Shown here: positions 1 through 9,185 of the stretch, piece by piece
How positions within the stretch are numbered: position 1 is the stretch's first letter
Layout: each line of letters begins with the position of its first letter
From: VAZQ01 sp035693615
GTDB lineage: Bacteria; Pseudomonadota; Alphaproteobacteria; Rhizobiales; Xanthobacteraceae
DNA length: 64,000 nt
Assembly (NCBI GenBank): GCA_035693615.1
Contig: DASSGH010000148.1
Coordinates: 1 to 64,000, forward strand
Reading direction: 5' to 3'
Made by a program: the position numbers and the translations under genes
Notes under the pieces: generated by a model
What the model was told of the DNA's origin: nothing
Database searches by the model: none
The model's input: the letters and a program-made list of their open reading frames with translations, nothing else

Positions 1-669
1 CTGCACGCCTTGAAGCGCGCTCTGCCGCGCGCCGTCGTCGTGACCAACGCCTACGGCACGACCGAGGGCGGGCCAGTGGTGTTCGGGCCGCATCCGCAGG
101 GACTGCCGCAGCCGGAATTGTCCGTCGGCTATCCACATCCCAAGGTGGCGGTACGTCTCGTCGACGGAGCAAACCGCCATGCGGACGCGGGCGTGCTGGA
201 GATGAAATCGCCGGCGACCATGCTCGGCTATCACAACCGGCCGGACGTGCCTCCGCCGATCACGGCGGATGGCTTCTACATCACGGGCGACGTGTTTCGG
301 CGCGACGAGCATGGCTTTCATTATTTCGTCGGCCGCAGCGACGACATGTTCGTCTCGGGCGGCGAGAACGTCTATCCGAGCGACGTCGAGCGCATGCTGG
401 AGCGCCATCCCGATATCGCCCAGGCGGCAGTCGTGCCGATCGACGACGAGATCAAGGGGCAGAAGCCCGTCGCGTTCGTGGTGTCGAAGCCGGGGCGCAG
501 CCCAAGCGCGGACGAGATCAAGCGCTTCGCGCTCGCCAATGCGCCGGCCTACGCGCATCCGCGCTTCGTCTGGTTCGTGGACGAATTGCCGCTGGCAGCC
601 ACCAACAAGGTCGATCGGACGCTGCTGCACGGCCTCGCGCAGGAGCGCCTTGCCGCCGCCGGTGGTTGA
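1..669 (+). CDS. Acyl-CoA synthetase (AMP-forming), C-terminal part
   Basis: The reading frame is open from the first base, so the gene is cut by the window edge and only its last 222 codons are visible. It belongs to the ANL superfamily, which makes an acyl-adenylate and then an acyl-CoA. Visible signatures are YGTTEGG (adenine-binding motif), a GD...GRSDDMFVSGGENVYP hinge region (ATP ribose Asp and domain hinge) and a C-terminal ATNKVDR segment carrying the Lys used for adenylation. The VOC gene follows 10 bases later and probably belongs to the same operon. The acid substrate cannot be told from this part; the neighbouring benzoate-type ligase suggests an aromatic or carboxylic acid pathway. 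Confidence 0.9.
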   Translation: MHALKRALPRAVVVTNAYGTTEGGPVVFGPHPQGLPQPELSVGYPHPKVAVRLVDGANRHADAGVLEMKSPATMLGYHNRPDVPPPITADGFYITGDVFRRDEHGFHYFVGRSDDMFVSGGENVYPSDVERMLERHPDIAQAAVVPIDDEIKGQKPVAFVVSKPGRSPSADEIKRFALANAPAYAHPRFVWFVDELPLAATNKVDRTLLHGLAQERLAAAGG

Positions 670-679
670 GGGGAGGTCC

Positions 680-1561
680 GTGACCGACCGTCAGCTTCCC
701 ATTCGCGACGAGATCTTCCTCGACCACGTCGCCCATTTCGTGCGCGATCCGCAGGCCGCCAGCCGCGCGCTCGCGCGCGCAGGATTTGCTCCGACGCCGG
801 TTTCCGTTCAAGTCGTCCCCGATCCGGAGGGCGCGCCGCGCCCGACCGGCACCGGCAATGTGACGGCGATGTTCTCGCGCGGTTACATCGAAGTGCTGTT
901 CAAGACCGCCGATACCGCGCTCGGGCGCGAGCTGGAGGCGGCGCTCGCACGCCATGCCGGCGTGCACCTTGCCGCCTTCGCCGTGGCGGACGCGGCGGCG
1001 GCACATCGCCGGCTCGCCTCGGCGGGATTTCGCATGCAGCCCTTGGTCCACATGCAGCGTCCGGTCGAAACCGCCGGCGCGCCCGGAAATGCCGCCTTTA
1101 CGCTGGCGCGGCTCGAGCCGGGGCAAATGCCGGAAGGACGCATCCAAATTCTCACCCACCGCACCGAAGCCATGGTCTGGCAGCCGCGCTGGCTGTCCCA
1201 TCCCAACGGCGCGGAGGCGCTCACCGATGTGATCATTGCGGTTCACAACCTCGAGGATGCCGTGCGGCGGTTTGCGCGCTTCACTGACCGCAGGGCAATA
1301 CCGTCGCCATCCAGCGTGACGATCGCGCTCGACCGCGGCCGCGTGCAGCTCGTGAGCGCCGACGCATTTGCCCGGAAATTGCCGGACGTCCCCATTCCCT
1401 CGTTGCCGTTTGTCGGCGCCTACGGGATCAGAGTGGCCTCGATGGCAGTGATCTGCGACATGCTCGAGCGCAACGGCCTGCGGACGCGGCGCAGCGATGA
1501 CGGTGTGGTTGTGACTTTTCCGGAGGAACTCGGGCGCGGCGCATGGTTGTTCGCGGAATGA
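680..1561 (+). CDS. VOC-superfamily (glyoxalase_3-like) protein
   Basis: A 293-residue protein. The frame is open further upstream, but I place the start at a GTG preceded by GGGAGG, just after the stop of the CoA ligase gene. It opens with LDHVAHFV, the first strand and metal-type His of a vicinal-oxygen-chelate fold, has a YIEVLF strand with the expected Glu, and repeats the fold in its second half (TDVIIAVHN). This matches the glyoxalase_3 type of tandem betaalphabetabetabeta modules, whose members include lyases, isomerases and dioxygenases. The exact reaction is unknown. Tight spacing behind an acyl-CoA synthetase suggests it acts on a CoA-linked or organic acid intermediate. Confidence 0.75.
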   Translation: MTDRQLPIRDEIFLDHVAHFVRDPQAASRALARAGFAPTPVSVQVVPDPEGAPRPTGTGNVTAMFSRGYIEVLFKTADTALGRELEAALARHAGVHLAAFAVADAAAAHRRLASAGFRMQPLVHMQRPVETAGAPGNAAFTLARLEPGQMPEGRIQILTHRTEAMVWQPRWLSHPNGAEALTDVIIAVHNLEDAVRRFARFTDRRAIPSPSSVTIALDRGRVQLVSADAFARKLPDVPIPSLPFVGAYGIRVASMAVICDMLERNGLRTRRSDDGVVVTFPEELGRGAWLFAE

Positions 1562-1786
1562 GCATTGACCCCCGGCAAATGGTGGCCGATTGCGTATCGT
1601 CTGCCGATATTGTTCCAGGACGGAGCGCGGCGGCGGCATTATAGTCCTGCCCAAACTGGACACATTTGTATGCGCTTGCTCGCGCGGCGGCGCGCTCCCC
1701 TCCCGTCTGTGGAAGGGAACAGATCGAGTGAGGGGGGCGGTCCGACTGGTCGACAGCTGCCGTGATGTTCGATTGCCAGCCCCAGC

Positions 1787-3364
1787 ATGACGCCCTTGCT
1801 TGAAGACGTTTTGAAACGTCGGCCGTACAACGCCGTCGCCGATTTCGTCGACGCCAACGTGGCGCGCGGTCTCGGCGATAAGGTGGCGTTCACCGATTCC
1901 ACGCGCTCGTTGACCTATGCCCGGCTGCAGGAACGGTCATATCGCTTCGCGGCGGCGTTGAAGGCTCTGGGGCTGCGCGAGGAGAACCGGGTGATCCTCG
2001 CGTTTCACGATACCGTCGATTATCCGGTCGCATTCTGGGGGGCGATACGCGCCGGTATCGTGCCCGTGCCCATCAATACGCTGCTCACCGCCGAGCAATA
2101 TGCCTATCTGTTCGCCGACAGCCGCGCGGCGGTGATCGTGAGCGCCGCTTCGCTTGCTCCGACTGTCTTATCGGTCCGCGATCGGCTGCCGCATTTGCGC
2201 GCCGTCATCGTCGTTGGCGCCGGCGCGCAGGAGCATTCGCGATCGCCGGACGTGCATTTTTTCGAAGAGCTGCTGGGCAAGACCGAACCGATTCCGTTCA
2301 CCGCGCCGACAATGTCCGACGAAATCGCGTTGTGGATGTACACCTCAGGCTCGACAGGTGAGCCCAAAGCGGTTCGGCACGTTCATACCAGCCTAATGGC
2401 GACGGCGCGCCTCATGGGTCAGGGCATCATCGGCATTCGCGAGGACGATGTCGTGTTCTCGGCAGCCAAGCTTTCCTTCTCCTACGGCCTCGGCAATGCC
2501 GTATCGTTTCCCATGTCGGTCGGCGCCAGCACAGTGTTGCTACCGGAGCGGCCAACGCCGCAGGCCGTGCTGGCGACGCTTCGCCGCCATCAGCCGACCA
2601 TCTTCTATGCCGTGCCATCGCTCTATGCGGCATTGCTCGCGCATCCCGAGATCGGCCCCGGCGCGGGCTCGGAGCGGCTACGGCTGTGCATTTCCGCCGG
2701 CGAAGCGTTACCCCGGCACCTCGGTGAACACTGGCGGGCGATGGTGGGCGTTGACGTTCTCGACGGGCTTGGCTCGACCGAGATGCTGCAGACCTTCCTG
2801 AGCAACCGGCCGGGCGATGTGCGCTACGGGTCGACCGGCAAGCCGGTACCGGGCTACGAGGTGAAGATCGTAGACGAAGGCGGGCGCGAGCTTCCCGCGG
2901 GCGAGGTCGGCGAACTCGTGGTGCGCGGGCCCTCTGCGGGGGAGAGCTACTGGAATCATCGCGCGAAAAGCCGCCGCACCTTCGTCGGCGAGTGGACCTA
3001 TACCGGCGACAAGTACATGCGCGATACGGAGGGTTACTATTATTACTGCGGGCGTACCGACGACATGTTCAAGGTCAACGGCATGTGGGTATCGCCGATC
3101 GAGGTCGAGGCGGCGCTCGTGTCGCACGAAGCGGTGCTTGAAGCCGCCGTCATCGGCAAGGAGGACGGCGACGGCCTGACCAAGCCGAAAGCCTTCATCG
3201 TGCTCAAGAACGGATTCGCCGCCGACGAACTGCTGGTGGACGAGCTGCGGTCGCACGTCAAGGAGCGCGCGGGACCATGGAAATATCCCCGTTGGATCGA
3301 GGTGCGGCCTGACTTGCCGCGCACGGCGACCGGCAAGATCCAGCGGTTCAAGCTGAGGGATTGA
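1787..3364 (+). CDS. Benzoate-CoA ligase family protein
   Basis: A 525-residue ANL-family ligase, full length for the benzoate-CoA ligase group (BadA/BclA-like). It contains the phosphate-binding loop YTSGSTGEPKAV (about residues 184-195), the GSTEM adenine motif, the YTGDKYMRDTEGYYYYCGRTDDMFKVNGMWVSP region cut here into its key parts YTGD and GRTDDMFKVNG, and the C-terminal RTATGKIQR with the adenylation Lys. Members activate benzoate or related aromatic acids with ATP and CoA. The 225 bases before it contain no gene and probably hold its promoter; an amidohydrolase gene follows after 37 bases. Substrate specificity is inferred from overall family resemblance only. Confidence 0.85.
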   Translation: MTPLLEDVLKRRPYNAVADFVDANVARGLGDKVAFTDSTRSLTYARLQERSYRFAAALKALGLREENRVILAFHDTVDYPVAFWGAIRAGIVPVPINTLLTAEQYAYLFADSRAAVIVSAASLAPTVLSVRDRLPHLRAVIVVGAGAQEHSRSPDVHFFEELLGKTEPIPFTAPTMSDEIALWMYTSGSTGEPKAVRHVHTSLMATARLMGQGIIGIREDDVVFSAAKLSFSYGLGNAVSFPMSVGASTVLLPERPTPQAVLATLRRHQPTIFYAVPSLYAALLAHPEIGPGAGSERLRLCISAGEALPRHLGEHWRAMVGVDVLDGLGSTEMLQTFLSNRPGDVRYGSTGKPVPGYEVKIVDEGGRELPAGEVGELVVRGPSAGESYWNHRAKSRRTFVGEWTYTGDKYMRDTEGYYYYCGRTDDMFKVNGMWVSPIEVEAALVSHEAVLEAAVIGKEDGDGLTKPKAFIVLKNGFAADELLVDELRSHVKERAGPWKYPRWIEVRPDLPRTATGKIQRFKLRD

Positions 3365-3401
3365 TGTCCTCCCGCGGACGCCGCACCCGGAGAATCTGCC
3401 G

Positions 3402-4541
3402 ATGAGCTACGACCTGATCCTGCGCGGCGGCCGGGTGGTCGATCCCTCGCAAAAACTCGATGCAGTAACGGACGTCGCCTTCGCGGACGGCAAAGTCGCC
3501 CGCATCGGAGCGGGGTTGCAAGCAGATGCCAAGACCGAGGTCCGCGACGTCGCCGCCCGCATCGTCACCCCGGGGCTGATCGATCTGCACACCCACGTTT
3601 ATTGGGGCGGGACTTCGCTCGGCATAGACGCTGAGGATTTCTGCCGCCGCTCGGGGGTGACGACCGCCGTCGATACCGGAAGCGCGGGCGCCGGCAACTT
3701 TGCGGGATTTCGTAAGCATGTGATCGAGCGCAGCGAGGTGCGCATCCTCGCCTACCTCCACGTCTCGTTCGCCGGCATCTTCGCGTTCTCGCCGCGGGTG
3801 ATGGTGGGCGAAAGCGAGGAGCTGCGGTTGATGGCGCCGCTCGATGCGGTGGAGGTCGCCAATGCCAACCGCGACATCATCGTCGGCATCAAGGTGCGCG
3901 TCGGCGCGCGCGCCTCCGGCCGTTCGGGGGCCGTGCCGCTCGACATCGCGCTCGAGGTCGCGGACGACGTCGGCATGCCGGTGATGGCGCATATCGATGA
4001 GCCGCCGCCGAGCTATGAAGAGGTGATCGCGCGATTGCGGCCGGGGGACGTGCTGACCCACGCGTTCCGGCCTTTCCCCAATTCGCCGGCCACGGCGCAA
4101 GGCACCGTCAAACGCGCCGTGATCGAAGCGCGTCAACGTGGCGTGCTGTTCGACATCGGCCACGGCAAGGGCTCGTTCGCCTTCAAGACCGCGCGCGCCA
4201 TGCTCGCCAACGGCTTCTGGCCCGACACCATCTCGTCCGATGTTCACGCGCTTTGCATCAACGGCCCGGCCTTCGACCAGGTCACCACGATGTCCAAGTT
4301 CCTCTGCCTCGGCATGCCGTTGGCCGATGTGGTCGCCGCTTCGACCGTGAACGCCGCGTTTGCACTGAAGCGCCCGGAGCTCGGCAGTCTCAAACCGGGC
4401 AGCGTTGGTGACGCCACCATCCTGTCGATCGACGATGGGCGGTTCGACTATGTCGATGTCGTCGGCGAGCGCCTGACGGGCGAGCGAAAGATCGCATGCC
4501 AGGGGGTCGTGATCGCCGGACGATGGTGGCATCCGAAATAG
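3402..4541 (+). CDS. Amidohydrolase/deacetylase family metallohydrolase
   Basis: A 379-residue protein of the amidohydrolase superfamily, related to dihydroorotase-like and N-acyl amino acid deacetylase-like enzymes. Metal-site residues appear in order: DLHTH (HxH on strand 1), GIKVRVG (the Lys expected to be carbamylated), AHIDEPP and THAFRPF (two His), and SSDVHAL (the catalytic Asp). It starts with MSYDLILRGGRVVDP, the usual beta-sandwich entry of this family. Lying between a benzoate-type CoA ligase and a peptide-type ABC importer, it may hydrolyse an imported amide or cyclic compound so that the released acid can be CoA-activated; that is inference. Confidence 0.85.
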   Translation: MSYDLILRGGRVVDPSQKLDAVTDVAFADGKVARIGAGLQADAKTEVRDVAARIVTPGLIDLHTHVYWGGTSLGIDAEDFCRRSGVTTAVDTGSAGAGNFAGFRKHVIERSEVRILAYLHVSFAGIFAFSPRVMVGESEELRLMAPLDAVEVANANRDIIVGIKVRVGARASGRSGAVPLDIALEVADDVGMPVMAHIDEPPPSYEEVIARLRPGDVLTHAFRPFPNSPATAQGTVKRAVIEARQRGVLFDIGHGKGSFAFKTARAMLANGFWPDTISSDVHALCINGPAFDQVTTMSKFLCLGMPLADVVAASTVNAAFALKRPELGSLKPGSVGDATILSIDDGRFDYVDVVGERLTGERKIACQGVVIAGRWWHPK

Positions 4542-4722
4542 TCGGTGCGTCGGATTGCCCTTTGCATCTGCTGGCGTCCTCTGCTGGCATGCCCTTTGCT
4601 CGGAACGGTTGGGAACCGACTGGTTGTCCCTGCCTCACTCGACCCCGAGGGACGCATTCAATAAAATGGGCAGGGTGGCGCAAATCTGAGCGAGTTGACT
4701 GGCGCAAGTGGGAGATCAAGTC

Positions 4723-6327
4723 ATGGATCGCAGGACGCTCCTGAAAGGCTTTGCGGCTGCGGGCACTCTGGCCGCAACGGGACGATTATCCGCTCCTGCG
4801 CTCGCGCAGGGCGCCGCAGCGCGAACGTTGCGCTTCGTGCCTCAAGCCAATCTGGCGAATTTCGACCCGATCTGGGGCACGCAGTACGTCGTGCGCAATG
4901 CCTCCGCCATGGTGTGGGACACACTCTATGGGATGGACGAAAAGCTTGAGCCCCAGCGCCAGATGGCGGAAGGCGAGGAAGTCTCGGCCGACGGGCTCAC
5001 CTGGACGTTCCGCTTGCGGCCGGGACTAAAATTCCATGACGGCGAGCCGGTGCTGGCACGAGACGTGGCGGCGAGCCTCGAGCGCTGGACGGCGCGCGAT
5101 CAGATGGGCCTGTTGATTAGGGCAATCCAACAGGAGCTCACCGCTACCGACGATCGCACGGTCAAGTGGGTGCTCAAAAAGCCATTCCCGAAAATGCTGC
5201 TGGCACTCGGCAAGATCAGCACGCCGATCGCGTTCATCATGCCCGAGCGCATCGCCAAGACCGATCCGTTCAAGCAGATTTCAGAATATATCGGCAGCGG
5301 CCCCATGCGTTTCGTGAAGAACGACTGGGTTCCGGGCGCGAAGGCGGCATTCGAGCGATTCCCCGACTACCAACCGCGCAGCGAGCCCGGCTCATGGCTC
5401 GCCGGCGGCAAGAAAATGTTGGTCGAGCGGATCGAATGGGTGGTCATGCCGGACCCGGCGACTGCCGGCGCCGCGCTGCAGAGCGGCGAGATCGACTGGT
5501 GGGAGAACCCGATTTCCGATCTGGTGCCGCTGTTGCGCAAGAACCGCAATGTCGCGGTCGATATCGCCGATCCACTCGGCAATATCGGCAGCTTCCGCAT
5601 GAACCATCTATATCCGCCGTTCAACGACGTGCGGGCGCGCCGCGCGGTACTGCTGGCGATGAGCCAAGAAGACTACATGCGAGCCATCGTCGGCGATGAC
5701 GATAACCTGTGGAAGCCACTGCCGGGCTTTTTCACCCCGGGCACGCCGCTCTATACCGAGGAAGGCGGCGAGATCCTCAAGGGCCCGCGCAAGCTCGATG
5801 CCGCCAAGAAACTGCTGGCGGAAAGCGGCTATGCGGGCCAGCCGGTCACGTGTCTCGTCGCCCAGGACCAGCCGATCACCAAGGCGCAAGGTGACGTCAC
5901 CGCCGACCTGCTCAAGCGGCTCGGGATGAATGTGGACTTTGCAGCGATCGACTGGGGTACGGTCGGCGCTCGGCGCGCGGTGAAGACGCCGCCGGGGCAA
6001 GGCGGCTGGCAGATGTTCCATACCTGGCATTCCGGCGCGGACTGCATCAATCCGGCAGTGGCAATCGGGGTGCGCGCCAATGGCGACAAGGCGTGGTTCG
6101 GCTGGCCGGAGGTGCCCGAAGTCGAAGCGCAGGTGACGGCGTGGTACGAGGCCAAGACGGCGGGCGAGGAGAAGGCGGCGATCGGGCGACTTAACAAAGC
6201 GGCGCTGGATAACGTCGTGTACGCGCCAACCGGTTTTTTCCTCGGGTATCAGGCTTGGCGCAAGAACGTGAGCGGGGTGGTCAAGGGTCCGCTTCCGTTC
6301 TTCTGGGGCGTTGGCAAGACGGCCTGA
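4723..6327 (+). CDS. ABC transporter substrate-binding protein, family 5 (peptide/opine/nickel type)
   Basis: A 534-residue periplasmic binding protein. I choose ATG 4723, which has GGGAG about 8 bases upstream, over an in-frame GTG 15 bases earlier. The N-terminus MDRRTLLKGFAAAGTLAATG has a twin-arginine motif followed by a hydrophobic stretch and ends in ALAQG, so Tat export is likely. The mature part shows the family 5 pattern: LRFVPQANLANFDP, the W-T-F-R-LRPGLKFHDGEPV signature, and late N-PLGNIGSFRMNHLYPPF. It is the first gene of the five-gene importer 4723-10192. The ligand is unknown; this family binds peptides and also many other solutes. Confidence 0.92.
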   Translation: MDRRTLLKGFAAAGTLAATGRLSAPALAQGAAARTLRFVPQANLANFDPIWGTQYVVRNASAMVWDTLYGMDEKLEPQRQMAEGEEVSADGLTWTFRLRPGLKFHDGEPVLARDVAASLERWTARDQMGLLIRAIQQELTATDDRTVKWVLKKPFPKMLLALGKISTPIAFIMPERIAKTDPFKQISEYIGSGPMRFVKNDWVPGAKAAFERFPDYQPRSEPGSWLAGGKKMLVERIEWVVMPDPATAGAALQSGEIDWWENPISDLVPLLRKNRNVAVDIADPLGNIGSFRMNHLYPPFNDVRARRAVLLAMSQEDYMRAIVGDDDNLWKPLPGFFTPGTPLYTEEGGEILKGPRKLDAAKKLLAESGYAGQPVTCLVAQDQPITKAQGDVTADLLKRLGMNVDFAAIDWGTVGARRAVKTPPGQGGWQMFHTWHSGADCINPAVAIGVRANGDKAWFGWPEVPEVEAQVTAWYEAKTAGEEKAAIGRLNKAALDNVVYAPTGFFLGYQAWRKNVSGVVKGPLPFFWGVGKTA

Positions 6328-6341
6328 CGTCGCCGTAAGCC

Positions 6342-7283
6342 ATGCTCGCCTACGTCGTTCGGCGCGTCATCGCCACCGTCCCGGTGATGGCGGTGGTCGC
6401 GTTCTTCGTATTCAGCCTGCTGTACATTGCGCCGGGCGACCCGGCGGCGGTGATCGCCGGCGACCAAGCGACGCCGGCCGACGTCGAACGCATCCGTCAG
6501 AGCCTCGGTTTGGATCGGCCCTTCCTCATCCGCTTTGGCGAGTGGGTTTGGCAAATCCTGCATGGTGACCTCGGCACGTCGATCTTCACGAACTTGCCGG
6601 TGACCACGATGATGGCGCAGCGCTTTGAGCCGACGCTGTCGTTGATGCTCATCACGCTGACTTTCGCGGTCTCCGTCGCCGTGCCGGTCGGCGTGCTCGC
6701 CGCCTGGAAGGCGGGCACCTGGATCGACCGCGTGATCATGGGTTTCGCGATCTTCGGCTTCTCGGTGCCGGTGTTCGTGATCGCTTATCTGCTCGCCTTC
6801 GTGTTTGCACTCGAGCTCGAATGGTTGCCGGTGCAAGGCTACACCCCGCTCGCCGAGGGTATTTGGCCGTGGTTCGAGAATCTGATTCTACCGGCGGTCG
6901 CGCTGGGCTGCGTCTATATGGCCCTCATTGCCCGCATCACTCGCGCCGCGATGCTCGAAGTGCTGCAGCAAGACTATATCCGCACCGCCCGCGCCAAGGG
7001 CATCGGGCAAGGGGGCATTCTGTTCGTGCATGCGCTCAAGAATGCATCCGTTCCGATCGTGACGGTGATCGGCATCGGTGTCGCCCTCTTGATTGGCGGC
7101 GCGGTGGTGACGGAGAGCGTCTTTGCCATACCGGGTCTTGGCCGGCTCACCGTGGACGCGATCCTGCGCCGTGACTATCCGCTTATTCAGGGGGTCGTGC
7201 TGCTGTTCAGCTTCGTCTACGTGCTGGTCAACCTCCTGGTCGATCTCTCCTACACGCTTCTTGATCCGAGGATCAGGTATTGA
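6342..7283 (+). CDS. ABC transporter permease (DppB/OppB type)
   Basis: A 313-residue inner-membrane permease with an N-terminal membrane segment (VVRRVIATVPVMAVVAFFVF) followed by a periplasmic loop and five more hydrophobic segments, the normal plan of DppB-type subunits. The coupling helix motif is visible in ARAKGIGQGGILFVHALKN. The gene begins 14 bases after the binding-protein gene, and its stop codon overlaps the start region of the second permease. It would form the pore together with that permease. Confidence 0.93.
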   Translation: MLAYVVRRVIATVPVMAVVAFFVFSLLYIAPGDPAAVIAGDQATPADVERIRQSLGLDRPFLIRFGEWVWQILHGDLGTSIFTNLPVTTMMAQRFEPTLSLMLITLTFAVSVAVPVGVLAAWKAGTWIDRVIMGFAIFGFSVPVFVIAYLLAFVFALELEWLPVQGYTPLAEGIWPWFENLILPAVALGCVYMALIARITRAAMLEVLQQDYIRTARAKGIGQGGILFVHALKNASVPIVTVIGIGVALLIGGAVVTESVFAIPGLGRLTVDAILRRDYPLIQGVVLLFSFVYVLVNLLVDLSYTLLDPRIRY

Positions 7284-8197
7284 GCGGCCCGACGATGACA
7301 CCCGCCCCACCGGGCATCGCTGTTGCGCCCGAACTGCCCGACTTGCTCCCGGCGGTAAATTTGGGGCGCGGCGCCGTGGGATTTCTGCGTCGCCATCCGG
7401 CTGTCGCCATTGGCGGCGCCCTCCTTCTTTTCATGCTGCTGATCGCGGTGTTCGCGCCCTATCTCGGGACCGTCGATCCGACCGCGCTGGCGCCAGCGCG
7501 TCGCACTCGCCCGCCCTCCGCCGAACATTGGTTCGGCACGGATATGCTCGGGCGCGACCTCTACTCTCGCGTGATCTACGGCGCGCGTGTGTCGCTCCTG
7601 GTCGGCTTCTCGGTCGCTGCCTTTGCCTCGCTCGTCGGGCTTGCCATCGGCTTGGTGGCGGGGTTCGTGCGCTGGGCGGATGCCGTGCTGATGCGCGTGA
7701 TGGACGGCCTAATGTCGATTCCGCCAATCCTGCTGGCGGTCGCGCTTATGGCATTGACGCGCGGCAGCGTGGGTAACGTCATCTTGGCGATCACCATCGC
7801 CGAGATCCCGCGCGTCGCACGCCTCGTGCGCAGCGTGGTGCTGTCGCTGCGCGAGCAACCCTACGTCGATGCCGCAGTGGCGGCAGGCACGCGCACGCCG
7901 ATGATCATGCTGCGGCACATCTTGCCCAACACGCTGGCGCCGATGACCGTGCAGGCGACGTACATCTGCGCCAGCGCCATGATCATCGAGGCGATTCTTT
8001 CCTTTATCGGTGCCGGCACGCCGCCGATTACGCCGTCGTGGGGCAACATCATGGCCGAGGGGCGCGCGCTCTGGCAGGTGAAGCCCTTCATCGTCTTTTT
8101 CCCCGCGGTGTTCCTGTCTCTCACTGTGCTCTCGGTCAACCTCCTCGGCGACGGATGGCGCGATGCGCTCGATCCGCGCATGGCCAAAGGACTGTGA
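7280..8197 (+). CDS. ABC transporter permease (DppC/OppC type)
   Basis: A 305-residue permease. The start is uncertain: a TTG overlaps the upstream TGA by four bases, and an in-frame ATG lies at 7295. It has the DppC-type N-terminal membrane segment (HPAVAIGGALLLFMLLIAVFAP) and the HWFGTDMLGRD motif typical of these subunits. The coupling helix is AAVAAGTRTPMIMLRHILPN. It pairs with the DppB-type permease and with the two ATPases downstream. Confidence 0.92.
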   Translation: MSGPTMTPAPPGIAVAPELPDLLPAVNLGRGAVGFLRRHPAVAIGGALLLFMLLIAVFAPYLGTVDPTALAPARRTRPPSAEHWFGTDMLGRDLYSRVIYGARVSLLVGFSVAAFASLVGLAIGLVAGFVRWADAVLMRVMDGLMSIPPILLAVALMALTRGSVGNVILAITIAEIPRVARLVRSVVLSLREQPYVDAAVAAGTRTPMIMLRHILPNTLAPMTVQATYICASAMIIEAILSFIGAGTPPITPSWGNIMAEGRALWQVKPFIVFFPAVFLSLTVLSVNLLGDGWRDALDPRMAKGL

Positions 8198-8198
8198 C

Positions 8199-9185
8199 GT
8201 GGCCCTGCTCGAAATCGAAGATTTGCAGACGCATTTCCGCACACGGGACGGGGTCAACCGCGCCGTCGACGGAATTTCGTTCCATGTGGACGAAGGCGAG
8301 ACGCTTGCGGTGGTGGGCGAAAGCGGTTGTGGGAAATCCGTCACCGCAATGTCGATCCTGCGCCTCCTTCCGGAACCGCCGGCGAAGATCGCAGGCTCGA
8401 TCCGCTTCCAGGGGGAAGAGCTGCTGAAATGCTCCGAGCGGGAGATGCGCGGCATTCGCGGCAACGAAATCAGCATGATCTTCCAGGAGCCGATGACGAG
8501 TCTGAATCCCGTGCTCACGGTGGGCCGCCAGCTCGGGGAGACGCTGCGCTTGCACGAAGGCCTCAACCGCAAGGCCGCGGAGCGACGCGCGGTCGAGATG
8601 CTCGCCCTGGTCGGCATCCCGGAGCCGCGCCGGCGGCTGCGCGAATATCCGCATCAGCTCTCAGGCGGCATGCGACAACGCGTGATGATCGCCATGGCGC
8701 TTGCGTGCAATCCGAAGCTCCTGATCGCCGACGAGCCGACCACCGCGCTCGACGTGACGATTCAGGCGCAGATCCTCGACTTGATGCGGGATCTCAAGCG
8801 CCGTGTCGGCGCCGCGATCGTTCTCATCACCCACGATCTCGGCATCGTGGCCGAAGTCGCCGAGCGCGTCATGGTGATGTATGCCGGCCGCAAGCTCGAA
8901 GAAGCGCCCGTTGCCAAGCTCTACCGCACGCCGCGGCATCCCTATACACGCGGCTTGCTCGGGGCCGTGCCAAAGCTCGGCGCCTCGCTTCGCGGCAAGG
9001 CCACCAGGCTTGCGGAGATCCCGGGCGTTGTCCCCAGCCTGAAGCATCGCATCCAGGGCTGCGTGTTCGCCAGCCGCTGTCCGCAGGCGACCGAGCTCTG
9101 TCGAGAGCTGGCGCCGGCACTGGAACGCAAAGCGCAGGATCATTTCGCCGCCTGTCACTACGCTCCCGAAGAGGCGGCGGCATGA
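8199..9185 (+). CDS. ABC transporter ATP-binding protein (DppD/OppD type)
   Basis: A 328-residue ATPase. The frame is open further upstream, but the GTG at 8199, one base after the permease stop and behind AAAGGA, gives the normal N-terminus VALLEIEDLQTHF. Motifs are Walker A GESGCGKS, signature LSGGMRQRV and Walker B LLIADEPTTALD. The C-terminal oligopeptide-type extension has paired Cys residues (GCVFASRCPQATELC). Its stop overlaps the next ATG by four bases (ATGA), so the two ATPases are translationally coupled. Confidence 0.93.
   Translation: MALLEIEDLQTHFRTRDGVNRAVDGISFHVDEGETLAVVGESGCGKSVTAMSILRLLPEPPAKIAGSIRFQGEELLKCSEREMRGIRGNEISMIFQEPMTSLNPVLTVGRQLGETLRLHEGLNRKAAERRAVEMLALVGIPEPRRRLREYPHQLSGGMRQRVMIAMALACNPKLLIADEPTTALDVTIQAQILDLMRDLKRRVGAAIVLITHDLGIVAEVAERVMVMYAGRKLEEAPVAKLYRTPRHPYTRGLLGAVPKLGASLRGKATRLAEIPGVVPSLKHRIQGCVFASRCPQATELCRELAPALERKAQDHFAACHYAPEEAAA

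Noticed and set aside
518..1663. 381-codon frame on - opposite the VOC gene
   Set aside because: No recognisable domain and it spans two + strand genes and a gap.
1562..1786. RNA gene or terminator before the benzoate-type ligase
   Set aside because: A G-rich/C-rich stretch near 1695-1745 gives only a weak, interrupted pairing and no U-run follows.
3348..4532. 394-codon frame on - opposite the amidohydrolase
   Set aside because: Shadow frame; the + strand protein has all metal ligands in order.
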